From contig NC_064038.1 in the NCBI RefSeq assembly GCF_932526225.1, positions 8,741,070 to 8,805,069 of the forward strand: DNA of 64,000 nucleotides, written 5' to 3'. Shown piece after piece: positions 13,725 through 26,800 of this stretch. The translations under genes were made by a program, and so were the position numbers. The stretch is from Nematostella vectensis. Its lineage: Eukaryota; Cnidaria; Anthozoa; Actiniaria; Edwardsiidae. Position 1 is the stretch's first letter. Every line of letters begins with the position of its first letter. A model generated the notes under the pieces. That model was not told where the DNA came from. It did no database searches and saw nothing but the letters and a program-made list of their open reading frames with translations.

Positions 13725-13840
13725 AGAAATTTAATATAATTTATATATATAAATTTAATATTAAATTATATATAATTTAATAAATTTAATATAAATTTAT
13801 ATATATATATATATAATTTAATAGAAATTTAATATAATGA
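13725..13840. repeat. AT-rich TTTAATATAAATTTATAT repeat
   Basis: Alternating A/T tract made of TTTAATAT and AAATTTATAT words, with (TA)n at about 13798-13816. Simple-sequence DNA with no gene content. Confidence 0.75.
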
Positions 13841-13944
13841 AAGCATGGTATGATGTTGGTGACTACTTGACACGCGTTACCAAAAATCCATTTACATTAT
13901 TTGGAAGTGTAACAACATAGGATTGAAAGGAGACTCTCTAAGAC

Positions 13945-14228
13945 TAAGTTCAAACGTATTATCCATGGGGTCAGTACGCAGCTCTTACAAGCTGCAATTT
14001 GATTGGGCAAATGAACAATATCCGCACCTCGAAACAAAGAACAAGAAGAATAGAGACAAAAGAACTCCTTTGTAGAACAAAGATAATAGGAGACAAAGCA
14101 GCTGCGTACTTACTCTATCCATGAGCCGTATTCAATGCAAATCCATGCAAATGAAGATGAAACGATCGACTCGATTTATTTGCATGCATTTGCATTGAAT
14201 ACAGCTCATGGATAATACGTTTGAAATT
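13945..14228. mobile_element. Foldback element with nested arms and octamer motifs
   Basis: TTCAAACGTATTATCCATG near 13950 is the reverse complement of CATGGATAATACGTTTGAA near 14207-14225. The right part holds a second imperfect palindrome (about 14128-14206) in which ATGCAAAT and its complement ATTTGCAT each occur more than once. It has no coding content and looks like a MITE. Confidence 0.65.
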
Positions 14229-14379
14229 AGCCTCCGAAAAGTCTGAACTTATCGCGAAAGACCCGCCATGAAATATACTGATCGGTTTCTTTTTGCGAAT
14301 TCAAGTTACCCCAAAATTTTGTTTACAATGAGTAGGGAGTGGCGTGATTCACGGAAGATTTCTTAATGGGTATCGTTGC

Positions 14380-14812
14380 TGTGATTGGTCAGTGTTTCGG
14401 GCTCGTACACTGTTGGAAGAGCGCGAAGTGTCCTCTGGGTGAAGGAGGTTCTGATTGGTCACTCAAACATTCTATTTTATCTGTCAGATTCCTGATTGGG
14501 TAGTACGCTTGACGATGAATTTTAATTGTCATTCCCGCTGTTCCACATAGCTTCAACAGATCGAATAATCTAACAACGTCTGTGATTTGTCAATTTTTAC
14601 ATGTCTGTGTAATTCGCTTTATGACTGAATAGTACGCATGCGTGATGCGCTTCGATTGGTCACGCACATTGAGCACTCCACAACAATGTCTTCTACTTGG
14701 TCGATCACCAGAAGGACTTTTGATTGGTCGATCTTTTGCTCCCTATATTTCTCGTTCCATAATTGGCCAGTCCTACACACTTGTGCTAGATTCGAGCTCT
14801 GATTGGACAGTC
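14380..14812. repeat. Degenerate array of TGATTGGTC words (inverted CCAAT motifs)
   Basis: GATTGG occurs near 14383, 14453, 14493, 14653, 14722 and 14800, with an AATTGG variant at 14761. Spacing is loosely 40-160 bp, often followed by TC(A/G). The last copies lie inside the 3' coding end of the receptor, where they encode part of the tail ETVQSELE. It could be a decayed tandem repeat or a cluster of NF-Y-type sites. Confidence 0.5.
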
Positions 14813-17800
14813 TCTGCTCGCTGTCTAGGAATGTGATGACTCTTCGATCGTAGCATTTGGTTGAGTTGCTCTGCGGGTAGGCTGTGGTAGAATGAGTTTT
14901 CTCGGAATTCTTGAGATAAGTCTTCCTCTATGAGTGAGATGATTGACAGGAAAGTCGGCCTCGCTTTGGGACTAAACTGCCAGCACAACGTCATGAGGTC
15001 AAACCTGAAATTCACACCACGTGATCAGTTTATACATGATAGTTCGAACATCGTGTGACTGTTTTGAAAGACAAAAGAATCTATTAGAATCCGAGAGATT
15101 TAACAGGCCATCCGCTCTAAAATTATAAATCACATACTTAAAGAAGCTTTCAATAGACACACTGCTTTCAATATTTTGAAATATTTTTCGCGTTTTCAGT
15201 TAAAAATCATCGGAGATTGTTATCCAATTGAACGGAAGAAAACTGGTGACAATGCGGCTTTAATAACGGGCGGAATTAGACGTTCTTCCAATAAGAAGTG
15301 CATTCCTGATCCGTATTTGCTTGCTTCCTTAATGTCAAGGTGGCCACGGTAGCGCGCGTCGCATTGTTATACTCACAATCTGTCCGGACAGTCGTCTGGC
15401 TTGGGCATAACGCCACCGTCCACGACGTACTTGAGGACTTCCTCGTTAGACTTGCCAGGGTATGGCTGAGACGCAAGAGTCGCCATCTCCCACATAACGA
15501 CCCCGAACGACCTGAATAACACAAACGATCACATTACGACACCGAACAATCTGAGCGGCGAAAACGATCACATAACGACGCCGAACGATCTGAACGACAC
15601 AAGAGATCACATTACGACTCCGAAAGACCTAAACGACACAAATAAACGCATTGGATAAACAAAACGAAAGAAAATGGTCGCTACAGCGCTGATCAACATA
15701 AACAATAGTATAACACCACCTTAAGACCTTAACGACAAAAATAATCGCATCATCACACAAAACGAACGCTCAAAGACCTCAACGATTTACAAGATACATT
15801 ACAAAACAGTGGCTGATATATTACAAAACAATGCATGATAACAACGGTGTTACGATGCCCAAAGACTCGAACGACTGAAACGATCATATTACCTTACAGA
15901 ACTACTCAAACAACGATATATAATATCTCATAATAACACATGAATGACGCAACATTGAAACGATAAAATAAATAATTAAATGCCTTACCAAACGTCAGAA
16001 GGTGAAGTGAACACTCCGTCCTTGAGCGACTCAGGTGCCATCCATCGAACGGGGAGGAGACCTAACAATCAAAATAAAGTTACTTGCTTAAAGAATGTCA
16101 ATCACCCATTCCTTTGTTATTGTTTATCATTGAAAATACAGCGGTTTATTCGCAAGGAAACTTCAAAATAATAATCTACGAATGAACTCTGATATTTTAT
16201 TGACGATATTCGATTGAAAATATATTGGTTACTTGCTTGAATTAGCCGATGGAAATGGATTCTTTGTAGGACTCGCCATTGAGCGGGAGCATAAAATGGC
16301 GGCATGACTGGTCTTCTTTAAAGGATGTTGGTCAGCCATAACTTTGCCTTTGTTTACATTTGAAAATTTACCAGTCTATTTACAAAATAACCATCCACTT
16401 TTAAAGACCGATGCTTTATCAACAATTTTTTATTTAAAGTTGATCGGTTTACATGCTTGAATTACCCGATGGAAACGGGTTCTTTTTGTCCCTTGGTATT
16501 GTAAAATGGCGGCGTGAATTGCTTTCTATAAAGATGTTTTAGTTGCTTAGAAGTGGATTCCCTATAGCTAGCAACTCACCTTTTCCGCCTTTTCTGTAGT
16601 AATCCGTCTCGTAGATGTCTCGAGTCATACCAAAATCTGTAAGGAAAAAAACAAATTCCATTTATTTCCATATATGTTCTGTATTGCATTATAGCCATAT
16701 ATTGGAGACCAGCCGCGCATAGAGTGTGTACAAAGAGGACACACCTAGACCTTTACGGTAATATTAACAGAAAATTACTTATCTACGCACCTCCAATCTT
16801 GACAGTCAAATTTGCGTTCACCATGCAATTACGGGCTGCGAGATCCCTGTTGTATAGAAACACAAAGGGGATTATTTGGTTAGCGTTGCAATAGACTCCT
16901 AGGTTTTTCTTTGGCGGAAAGTCCCCAAAATTAAGGTGTGAGTGGCGAAAGTACCAGCGGGCGCCGAACTCACTCTGAGTACTGTACAGGACCCGAAATG
17001 ATCCCAGGACCCGAAACGATCCCAGGACCCGAAATGATCCCCAAAAGTACCCCAACTGATCCCGGGACCCGAAACGATCCCCAAGAGTCCCCGAAATGAA
17101 CCCCAAGGAATTGCAGTAATGGACAAACAAAAGGAATGTGGAAGGATTGGCTTTCAGTTTTAAAAACATATGAAACATTTAAGCGTCATTTTTGTCACTA
17201 TCCAGAAATTTGAATTAACTAAAACCATAGTATTAAGATTTTTATATACGACTGCGCGGGAAATACAGCTTTCGACAGCTTGGTTGAGTCAACAATTGGG
17301 GTCAAATAAAAATTCCCGTGATGGTAATTTGAAGAACCAGGCGTGAATAAATAATTCATACATAACAAGCCATAAACGAATGTCTCCAAAGATTAGACAT
17401 GCCTCTGCTTTCCCGTAGGAAAATGTTTGTTTGTGTTCGGTGAATGAAAGACCTATCATAAAGAGAGATAGAGAGAAATCATGCAGTGGTTCGAAGTGCT
17501 GTAGGCACTACTACATAAGGAAATTCAAAACTCACATATTGCTTTCAACAAAAGCCACATCTCTTAATATTTTGCAACGGTAGTAAAAGGGTTGTTCGAG
17601 TGCATTACTCAGTGTGCTTTTGTAATTCCATCTTCTCGGCCAAACCGGCTGTCGGTAAATATTCGCTCGTGTGAACATGGATTTCGTGGTGAAAAACACG
17701 TTTGGTTGTCAAATGAATATAGATTTTTAGGGTGATGTTTACCGGAAACGAGATTTATAGTGTCAGAGTCATGTGTTGGAACTGCAAATGTTTCGAAGGT

Positions 17801-20800
17801 CAAAAGTTTGGTTCTGAGCAAGGCTGTGCTTTGGCTGTGCTATGTTTATGTTGTACTCCTTTCAGTAGAAATTAAAAGTTGTGTATTTGTTTTGGACTCT
17901 GTTTATGGGTTTACCGCCGGGGCAATGTAATAAATAGAAGTATTGTATTGGAATTTAAGTTTTTTAAGTCATGTTATTTAGAAATAGATTGGCTGTCAAC
18001 CCTAAATTATGCTTTAAGAATTGGAAGTGCTTCTTCTGCTTTCCCTTTGTCCATTACCGCATTTCCGTGGGGTTGATTTCGGGGACTCCTCGGTATCGTT
18101 TCGGGTCCCGGGATCAGTTGGGGTACTTTTGGGGATCATTTCGGGTCCTGGGATCGTTTCGGGTCCTGGGATCATTTCGGGTCCTGTACAGTACTCACCC
18201 GACCTAGAGGGAAACGTTTTATAACGGACTAAGGAAACGTCATGACAGACTGAATCGCAGGCTAGCGATGCAAGAGAAATAGACACGTGTCAAGCCACGT
18301 GTATCAACATTTAGCCATGAGCGAGTCAGGAGGACATGGGAACATTGGTAAGCGTTGCAAGAGAAAGACACATGTCGAGTCACGTTTAATCACGTGTGCA
18401 GCCACGTGTGAGTCACGTGATACGAGGACACAGAAGGGAACATTGGTAGGGGTTGAATAGACACAAGCTGGGTCACGTGTTATAACGATTGCATACACGT
18501 GGGCTGGGCGTCATGTGGTACGAGGACACAGAAGGGATCATTGGTTAGGACAATATTTTCCGCCGCAATGGGTATAATTGTCACACGATATACCTGTGTA
18601 CAAATTTCCTGGCAGCCAGGTATGCCATGCCATCTGCGATCTCGCCCGCCATCTGAAGCATCTGTTGCAGAGTGGGAGGAGGCTCATCTGACTCCTAATA
18701 CAAATAAACGATCAGTAAGACAAACGACCAGTAAGTCAAACGTCCAGTAAGACAAACGATCAGTAAAACAAACGATCAATAAGACAGTCGATCAGTAAGA
18801 CAAACGATCAGTAAGACAAACGATCAGTAAGACAAACGATCAGAGAGACAGACGATCAGTAAGACAAACGATCAGTAAGACAAACGATCAGAGAGACAGA
18901 CGATCAGTAAGACATCACAACTGTCATTATCACCATGGTTACTTCGGGTCTATATCACAGTCGTCATTACCACCATCATCACAATCACTAATACATCCAC
19001 CAACATTACAACTGTCATTATCACCATGGTTACCTCGGGTCTATGGGAGCGCAGGAAGTTTTTCAGGTCTCCATTATCCATTAGCTCCATGACGACGAGC
19101 GTGGGCTGTCCATCAGAGACCACACCCAGCAACCGTACCACGTGGTTACACTGAAACGCCCTGAGGCAAGACAACCAACGGTCAGTATGTATTAACTACC
19201 AAGCCCAGAAACCGTAACTGAAACCGTACTCTCAAACGCCTTAAGACAAGACAACCAACAGTTAATTTGTATTAAACTAACAAGACTAGAATCCGTACCA
19301 CGTGGTTACACTGAAACACAACCAACGGTCAGTATGTATAAACTACCAAGCCCAGAGACATGACCGCACTCAGACAAAGGGGTCGCGGAGTACTTCGAGA
19401 CAGCAAAAGGCAGTCTGGATAATACTCCATATAATTGTAAATTCAGAGCAACTCATGTAAAACGGAAAGGCCATGGGTAGATACATACTTCATAATAGAC
19501 GCTTCTTGTAGGAATTCTATTCGGTCTCGGATAGATGCGTTCTCACTGACCGTCTGCAGACAAAGAAAAATTCAGTTACGAGGGTCATTGCTAAGGACCA
19601 TGTCAAGATTCTCCTGTCATAACAAACCGCCCTGATCAACCACACACCTTTCTATTGATAGTCGACAAAGTGATTAGGTAACGAGAATTTATACCTTTGT
19701 ATTACTGACAGAAAGGAAATGATCTGTTTTCAATCCTCCCTACCTAATAAATATCAATCACTTAAGTACATAAAGAAGGACTTCTGTTTTGAGATGGTAG
19801 TGTTATGTACCACGGTAGACATACCTTGACAGCCACTTTACACTTGGGTTTGTTCGGTACGATGTCCGTAGCTTCTCCCTCGTACACCATACCAAACGAG
19901 CCGTTGCCGAGTTCACGGATCAGCTTGATCTTCTCACGTGGCACCTCCCACTCATCCGCGATGTACACTGAGGGAAAGACAATTCAGTTTCACGAGTTTG
20001 TTAGAATTGGCAGCTCAAATCTCTGTTTCTTCTCGGATTTTCTAATAAACATAGAAAGCGCAACCCAAATTATTATCGATAGCGCGCTCCAACGAGGGCG
20101 CGGCTGAAACCTACACTGAGAAATCCAAAATCTGTGAATTTAGAGATTATTACGGGATTTTATCTGCCACAATATACTGATAAACTCCGTTCCTACTGCC
20201 CTTGCTCACCGTCAGTAGAGTTCATGTACTCGGGGTTGACGGACGCGTACAGTACAGTCGGGACCTGCTTCTCCTGATACCTAAAGAGACAAAGTTTGAT
20301 ATCTTGATATCGTTACTAATTAATGATGGTGATGTGAATATGATGATGATGACGGTAGTGATGATTATGATGATGATAATGTTGATGAAGATGATAATGA
20401 TGGTGATGATGATAATAATATGGTAAAAACGTAGGAAGAAACCACCGGACAGCCTCTATCTGCTGGTGTGCGTCGGACCTTGTGGTCTGCGTCGACAGTC
20501 TGCGTCGACAGTTGATTAATTAATAAAACCTTTAAAAGAAAAAGTCGACAACAACGCAGATTTATGTTTTTTAGAACGATATTTCGGCAGGCCAATACCT
20601 GCCTTCTTCAGGTTATAAAAATATCGTTCTAAAAAACATAAATCTGTGTTGTTGTCGACTTTTTCTTTTAAAGGTTTTAATAATATGGTGGTGGTGGTGA
20701 TGATGTTGTTGATGATGATGACGGTGTTGCCGATGATAGTGGATAATGGGCCCATGGTAATTCGCTTAAGCTCTTGAAATATCTCTGCCTCTTTGGTTTT

Positions 20801-23800
20801 GAAGTTGTATGTTTAGTTATTATTCATTTTCTTTTCTTTGTTTGTTGTGTAGCATATAACCTTCTGTCACAGTTAATTAAACAGTAGGACCGGTATTTGA
20901 TTAATCCTCACCTTTTCCTGACCACAAACCAAATGACGATGCCACAAGTCAGAATGAACACGCTACACGCCGCAAGACTTGAACCAACGATCACCCCAAC
21001 ACGAGAGCTCTGTACCAACTTGCCACTCCCTCCTACAACACAACAACACTGGGATGACCCCCCTGATAGAAATACCCGCTGACTTATCGTGACCCCCCTG
21101 ACTTACCATGACCCCCTGACATAACATGACCCCCCTGACATAACATGACCCCCCTGACATAACATGACCCCTTGACATAACATGACCCCCTGACTTACCA
21201 TGACCCCCTGACTTACCATAACCCCCCTTACCATGACCCCCTGACTTACCATGACCCCCTGACTTACCATGACCCCCTGACTTACCATGACCCCCTGACA
21301 TAACATGACCCCCTGACTTACCATGACCCCCTGACTTACCATGACCCCCCTGACTTACCATGACCCCCCTGACTTACCATGACCCCCCTGACTACCATGA
21401 CCCCCTGACTTATCATGACCCCCTGACATAACATGACCCCCCTGACATAACATGACCCCCCTGACTTACCATGACCCCCCTGACTTACCATGACCCCCTG
21501 ACTACCATGACCCCCTGACTTATCATGACCCCCTGACATAACATGACCCCCCTGACATAACATGACCCCCCTGACTTACCATGACCCCCCTGACTTACCA
21601 TGACCCCCTGACTACCATGACCCCCTGACTTATCATGACCCCCTAACATAACATGACCCCCCTGACATAACATGACCCCCCTGACTTACCATGACCCCCC
21701 TGACTTACAATGACCCCCCTGACTTATCATGACCCCCTGACATAACATGACCCCCTGACATAACATGACCCCCTGACTTACCATGACCCCCCTGACTTAC
21801 AATGACCCCCCTGACTTATCATGACCCCTGACATAACATGACCCCCCTGACATAACATGACCCCCCTGACTTACCATGACCCCCTGACTTACCATGACCC
21901 CCCTGACTTACCATGACCCCCCTGACTTACCATGACCCCCTGACATAACATGACCCCCCTGACATAACATGACCCCCTGACATACCATGACCCCCTGACA
22001 TAACATGACCCCCCTGACATAACATGACCCCCCTGACTTACCATGACCCCCCTGACATAACATGACCCCCTGACTACCATGACCCCCCTGACTTATCATG
22101 ACCCCCTGACTACCATGACCCCCCTGACTTATCATGACCCCCTGACATAACATGACCCCCCTGACATAACATGACCCCCTGACTACCATGACCCCCCTGA
22201 CTTATCATGACCCCCTGACATATCATGACCCCCTGACTTACAATGACCCCCCTGACTTATCATGACCCCCTGACATAACATGACCCCCCTGACATAACAT
22301 GACCCCCCTGACATAACATGACCCCTTCCTAAATATGATCCCACAACTTAAAGAACGTCGGTTACCCACTCCTTTGTTATTGTTTATCGTTGAAAATACA
22401 GCGGTCTATTTGCAAGGAAACCATGTAAACAACCATCCACAATTTTTATTTAAAAAGATTGTTACATTATAAATGATACTTGATTGAAAGTATATCAGTT
22501 ACTTGCTTAATTAAATTAGTCGGTGGAAATGGATGCTTGTGTGACTCGCCATTTAAGCGGGAGCATAAATGGCGGCGTGGTTGGCCTTCTTGAATATGAC
22601 CCCCCTGACTTAATATGCCCCTCGACTTACTATAACCCCCTGTCTTACCGTGACCCCCCCGACTTAATATGCCCACTGACTTACAATGCCCCCCCTGACT
22701 TACAATGACCCCCCTGACTTACAATGACCCCCCTGACTTACAATGCCCCCCTGACTTACAATGCCCCCTTGACTTACAATGACCCCCCTGACTTACTATG
22801 CCCCCAGACTTAGTAAGACCCCCTGTCTTACCGTGACCCCCCCGACTTAATATGCCCCCTGACTTAAAATGCTCCCCCTGACTTACAATGCCCCCCCTGA
22901 CTAACAATGCCCCCCCTGATTTACAATGCCCCCCTGACTTTCAATGACCCCCCTGCCTTACAATGCCCCCCCTGCCTTACAATGCCCCCCTGACTTAAAA
23001 TGACCCCCCTGACTTACAATGACCCCCCTGACTTACAATGCCCCCTGACTTACAATGCCCCCCTGACTTACAATGCCCCCCCTGACTTACAATGACCCCC
23101 CTGACTTACTGTGCCCCCCGACTTAATATGTCCCCCTGACTTACAATGCCCCCCCTGACTTACAATGCCCCCCCTGACTTACGATGCCTCCCCTGACTTA
23201 CAATGCCCCCCCTGACTTACCAGGATCTTTTTCCTCGTGTATGGTGAACAGAACGGGGCTCGTCCACGAACCGTTGCCAGCGGGTGTTATGGCGCGCACG
23301 CGCACTGAGTAGTTGCCATACATGCCTTCTCGTACTAACCATGATGGCTTATGGCCCTGCCAACACACAATCTCGGGGCTGGACCGGGATGCCTGTGGAA
23401 TCGTGTCATGCAAGTATATTTCATACATTCTTGAAGTCAGTTCCAAGTAGCGGAAGGGAGTTTGAGTAATCTGAGTTCTAGGTTTCACTGACAAATATTC
23501 GAATATTTGAATATTTCTAGGTTTCACTGACGAATATTTGACTCAACTTCCCTTCATTCTCCGAAACCCAGGGCCTTTTCTGTCTTAACCTTTTTAAGAG
23601 GATGAGCTACCCTGCGGCAGCTAAAACGCTCTTGGCCCGATTTGCGTGTATTTGCAAGTACCGATTTGTTGGACCGATTGTCGGGCTAAGCACTTACAAG
23701 TTCTGCGGCCATTTCATTGACGTACACGAAATCTAAACAAATCGGCGCGCGTATAAATTTGACTATCAGAGGCGAATTTTAATGAACTTTAAAAGTAAGA

Positions 23801-26800
23801 ATTACTGTTCTATAAAATAGTATTATAGATAGTATTATATTTTTTAATGATAATAAACAAAAACTTCGTCGGCAAAATGTCTGGCCGACATTGTTTGAAC
23901 ACGCAAATAACAGAATCCAGACGACAGAACAATGGCAGGCAACAAGGGATGGGGTTACAGGCATTTTACTTACATAACTGACTTCCACATCGTATTTTAG
24001 TACTACACCATTCGGATCAACAGGTTGTCCCCAAGAGATGTTGAACTAAGAATGAAAACAGCATTATAAGACTACGAATATGGAATCAAAAGTTCACCAA
24101 GATTGCGTTGTGGCGGGATATATAGAATGAATTGTTAAATTGTGACTACAGATTAGAAAAAGAAGCATGGTAAAACAAATCAAATTGATACTAACCGATC
24201 TTGTTGCGTTGTTAACATGGACTTTCACGACTCCTGTTAGGTCATCCGCTTTTTCTGAATAAGGAAAAGGCCGTAAGACATATCTGCAAGGACGTGCGTG
24301 TATAGTGTGGGGAAGAAGAGAGACTGGAACTGGGTGTAATGTTTGTGTGTGGGGGGGAGGGGAGGGAGAGGTTTGACCGAGGGGTATGTCCCCCCCTCTT
24401 TGCTGAGACAGTGTGTGCTCTAAAGGAGCAAATAATGGAGGGAAGGGCGGAGGGAGCGTTTTAATGGGGGGTGCATTTTCCTTTGAGTTGTCTTTCTACT
24501 CTTTGTGATAGAACAGCGTGTTCAGCATGGGAGTGCACGAGTGAGGGATCAGGGGAAGTGGGCTTGAGGAATTTGATGGTTGCGTTAACACTTTTGGTGT
24601 GTTGTAACAGCGTACGCTGAGTGAGGGGGATGGGGTTGAGAGGGAAAATAGAGGGTTTTGATGGAGTGAGGGATTCCAATACCTTTCCGGTGTGTTCGCC
24701 CCCGTGTGTTGGAACAACGTGTATTGGTAGCACATCCAGCACTTGTACAAGCACAAACCTAAAACAGTAAGTACCACAAGTGAACAAGCTGACTGACGAC
24801 GTTACATCCGGTTGACGTACGTTACTTCCGGTAGACAAAAATTTTTCCGGTTGACATACGTTACTTCCGGCAGGCAAACGTTACTTCCGGTTGACTTACG
24901 TTACTTCCGGTAAACAAACATTACTTCCGGTTGACGTACGTTATTTCCGGTTGACGTACGTTACTTCTGATTGAGGTACGTTGTTTCAGGCTGACAAACT
25001 TTATTTCCGGTTGACGCACGTTGCTTCCGGTTTACAAATGTGGCGATTGCTGAAAATCTCTAATGTTTTAACTTCTTGATCTACACTTACTTGTATGGTG
25101 TAATCAGTGAAGTGCTTCAGCCCCGAGATCCGTATGCTCCCCTCTGTGCCATTAGCCTCCAGGACCGGAATACTTGTAGTCGGGATCATTGTGGTATTCA
25201 CTGTGGTGCTAGAGTCGTTACTGACAGGGGTCGTGTAAGTTGACTCCGTCGTGACGTCACTTGCCGTGCTTGTTGGGGAAGCTGTGGTGGATATTTGCTC
25301 ACACAGACCGTTAGCCTGGAACCGAAGAATGTGAAGAATTAATAACTAGATATATGTCCCTGGCAGGGGCGGATCAAGCTTTTCGCTAAAGGGGGGTTTG
25401 GCTCAGTGACAAAGGGATGAGGGGTTATTTTTTTTTTACATATGGCTTTCTGGCAGCCCAAAGAGGGAGGGGGGGTAAACTCCCTAAACCCTCCCACTAG
25501 ATCCGCTACTGCCAGGCTAGACGTCGCATCGTTTAGGGAAGGGGGGAGGGGTCATGGCCAAGTAGCCTGCTTGCAGGAGTTTCATCGGTCATTTTAACAT
25601 AAGATACACCGTGCTTTCTTAATGGAAACGACGCCTAAAGGCTAATGCCTGAATACTTACGTTCAGTTTTGTTAGAAAAGACATCGGCGACATACATAAC
25701 AAGGGTCCTATACTAATTCCACCGGATGACATTAGATAACTCTTTAACGTTAAGTAACACGACTCAACAACAAAAAAACTAGTGACACGCAAGTTTATGT
25801 GGCGAACTTAAACTTGATTTGACTGAGCGCGTTTTTTTTTTGGATATAGCCATTTTCTTAATTCACAGCCTGTGTGTGACGACTTACTGTCACGATCGAG
25901 GCAAAATAATTATCATCTTGCGATTATCAAGCCACGAATACATGTTCGTGACTGACTCGTCCCCAGTCGTCATGGTTTTCGGAGACTTCGCAAAGCCTCA
26001 AGGGAAGGGTTAAAGAGGCGCGCAGGGCATCAAGGGAAGAGAAAAAAGAAAGAGGAGACGTTCCTTCCTCCCTACCCTTTAGGCTTTGCGCGCCTACGAA
26101 ATCTCCCGAAAACTTGCGTTACGACTGGGGACGAGTCAGTGTTCGTGAAACGCAACCAACTTGACCTCGGTCACGCAATCTTCATGATCTCACCTGGTCT
26201 TCGGCGGTGCAGTTGGTCCCGTTGACCAGGAATGTCATGCTGGTGGGTGGGGTGGTTGTCTGGTTAGTGGGGGAGGGGTTATCGTCCTTGGTCTTCGTGA
26301 ATATTGCCTTGAACAAGACGTCTTGGAATTCCTTGGCGAAAAGAGCCGCGCGTTTCTCCGGTTTGTCCACCTCTTTTTCCTCGTCACAATTACACGTGAT
26401 GTTTACTTTACACTCGCCTTAAAAAAAAATAAATAACAAAGGAGGTTGTGATACTATCCCGTTACGAAGCCCTCCCCCGTGAAAAAGTTACTGCCTGATG
26501 AAGGAGTGGAGAGCAATTACCCCAAAGAAGCCCAGCCGCAAGGCCATCGACTGAAGAGAGATACATGCTTGTTTTGATAAGATGAATAATAGCTTTTCTA
26601 TTGCGACGCGCGCTACCGTGGCCACTTCCACAGTTTTGTGAGAGCAGGCAATTAAGGATGTCAGAATGTACAAAAGTGCGTTTTCATTAACCAGTGAAAC
26701 AAACTGTGATAGTCAAAGTGTAATAGTAACAATGGAATTAGATAGCAATAAAATGTTATTTCGCTAAAGGGTAGTAGTTCACTTTGGGTTGATGAAAATC

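Larger units (their letters stand above)
9844..14772. other. Convergent intergenic region, no gene recognised
   Basis: The region lies between the SNX27 stop and the stop of the insulin-receptor homologue on the other strand, and should contain both 3' UTRs. I found only foldback elements, AT-rich tracts, a long poly-C run near 12283 and a CCAAT-rich array. None of the short open frames shows family similarity. Confidence 0.6.

Noticed and set aside
20963-22189. Long reverse-strand frames encoding Gly/His/Ser-rich repeats (GGHGKSGG type)
   Set aside because: They are the translation of the donor-like minisatellite, lie wholly within a receptor intron, and change frame whenever unit length changes.
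21082-23220. Possible CRISPR-like array
   Set aside because: Units are contiguous without unique spacers and the genome is eukaryotic, so this is a minisatellite.
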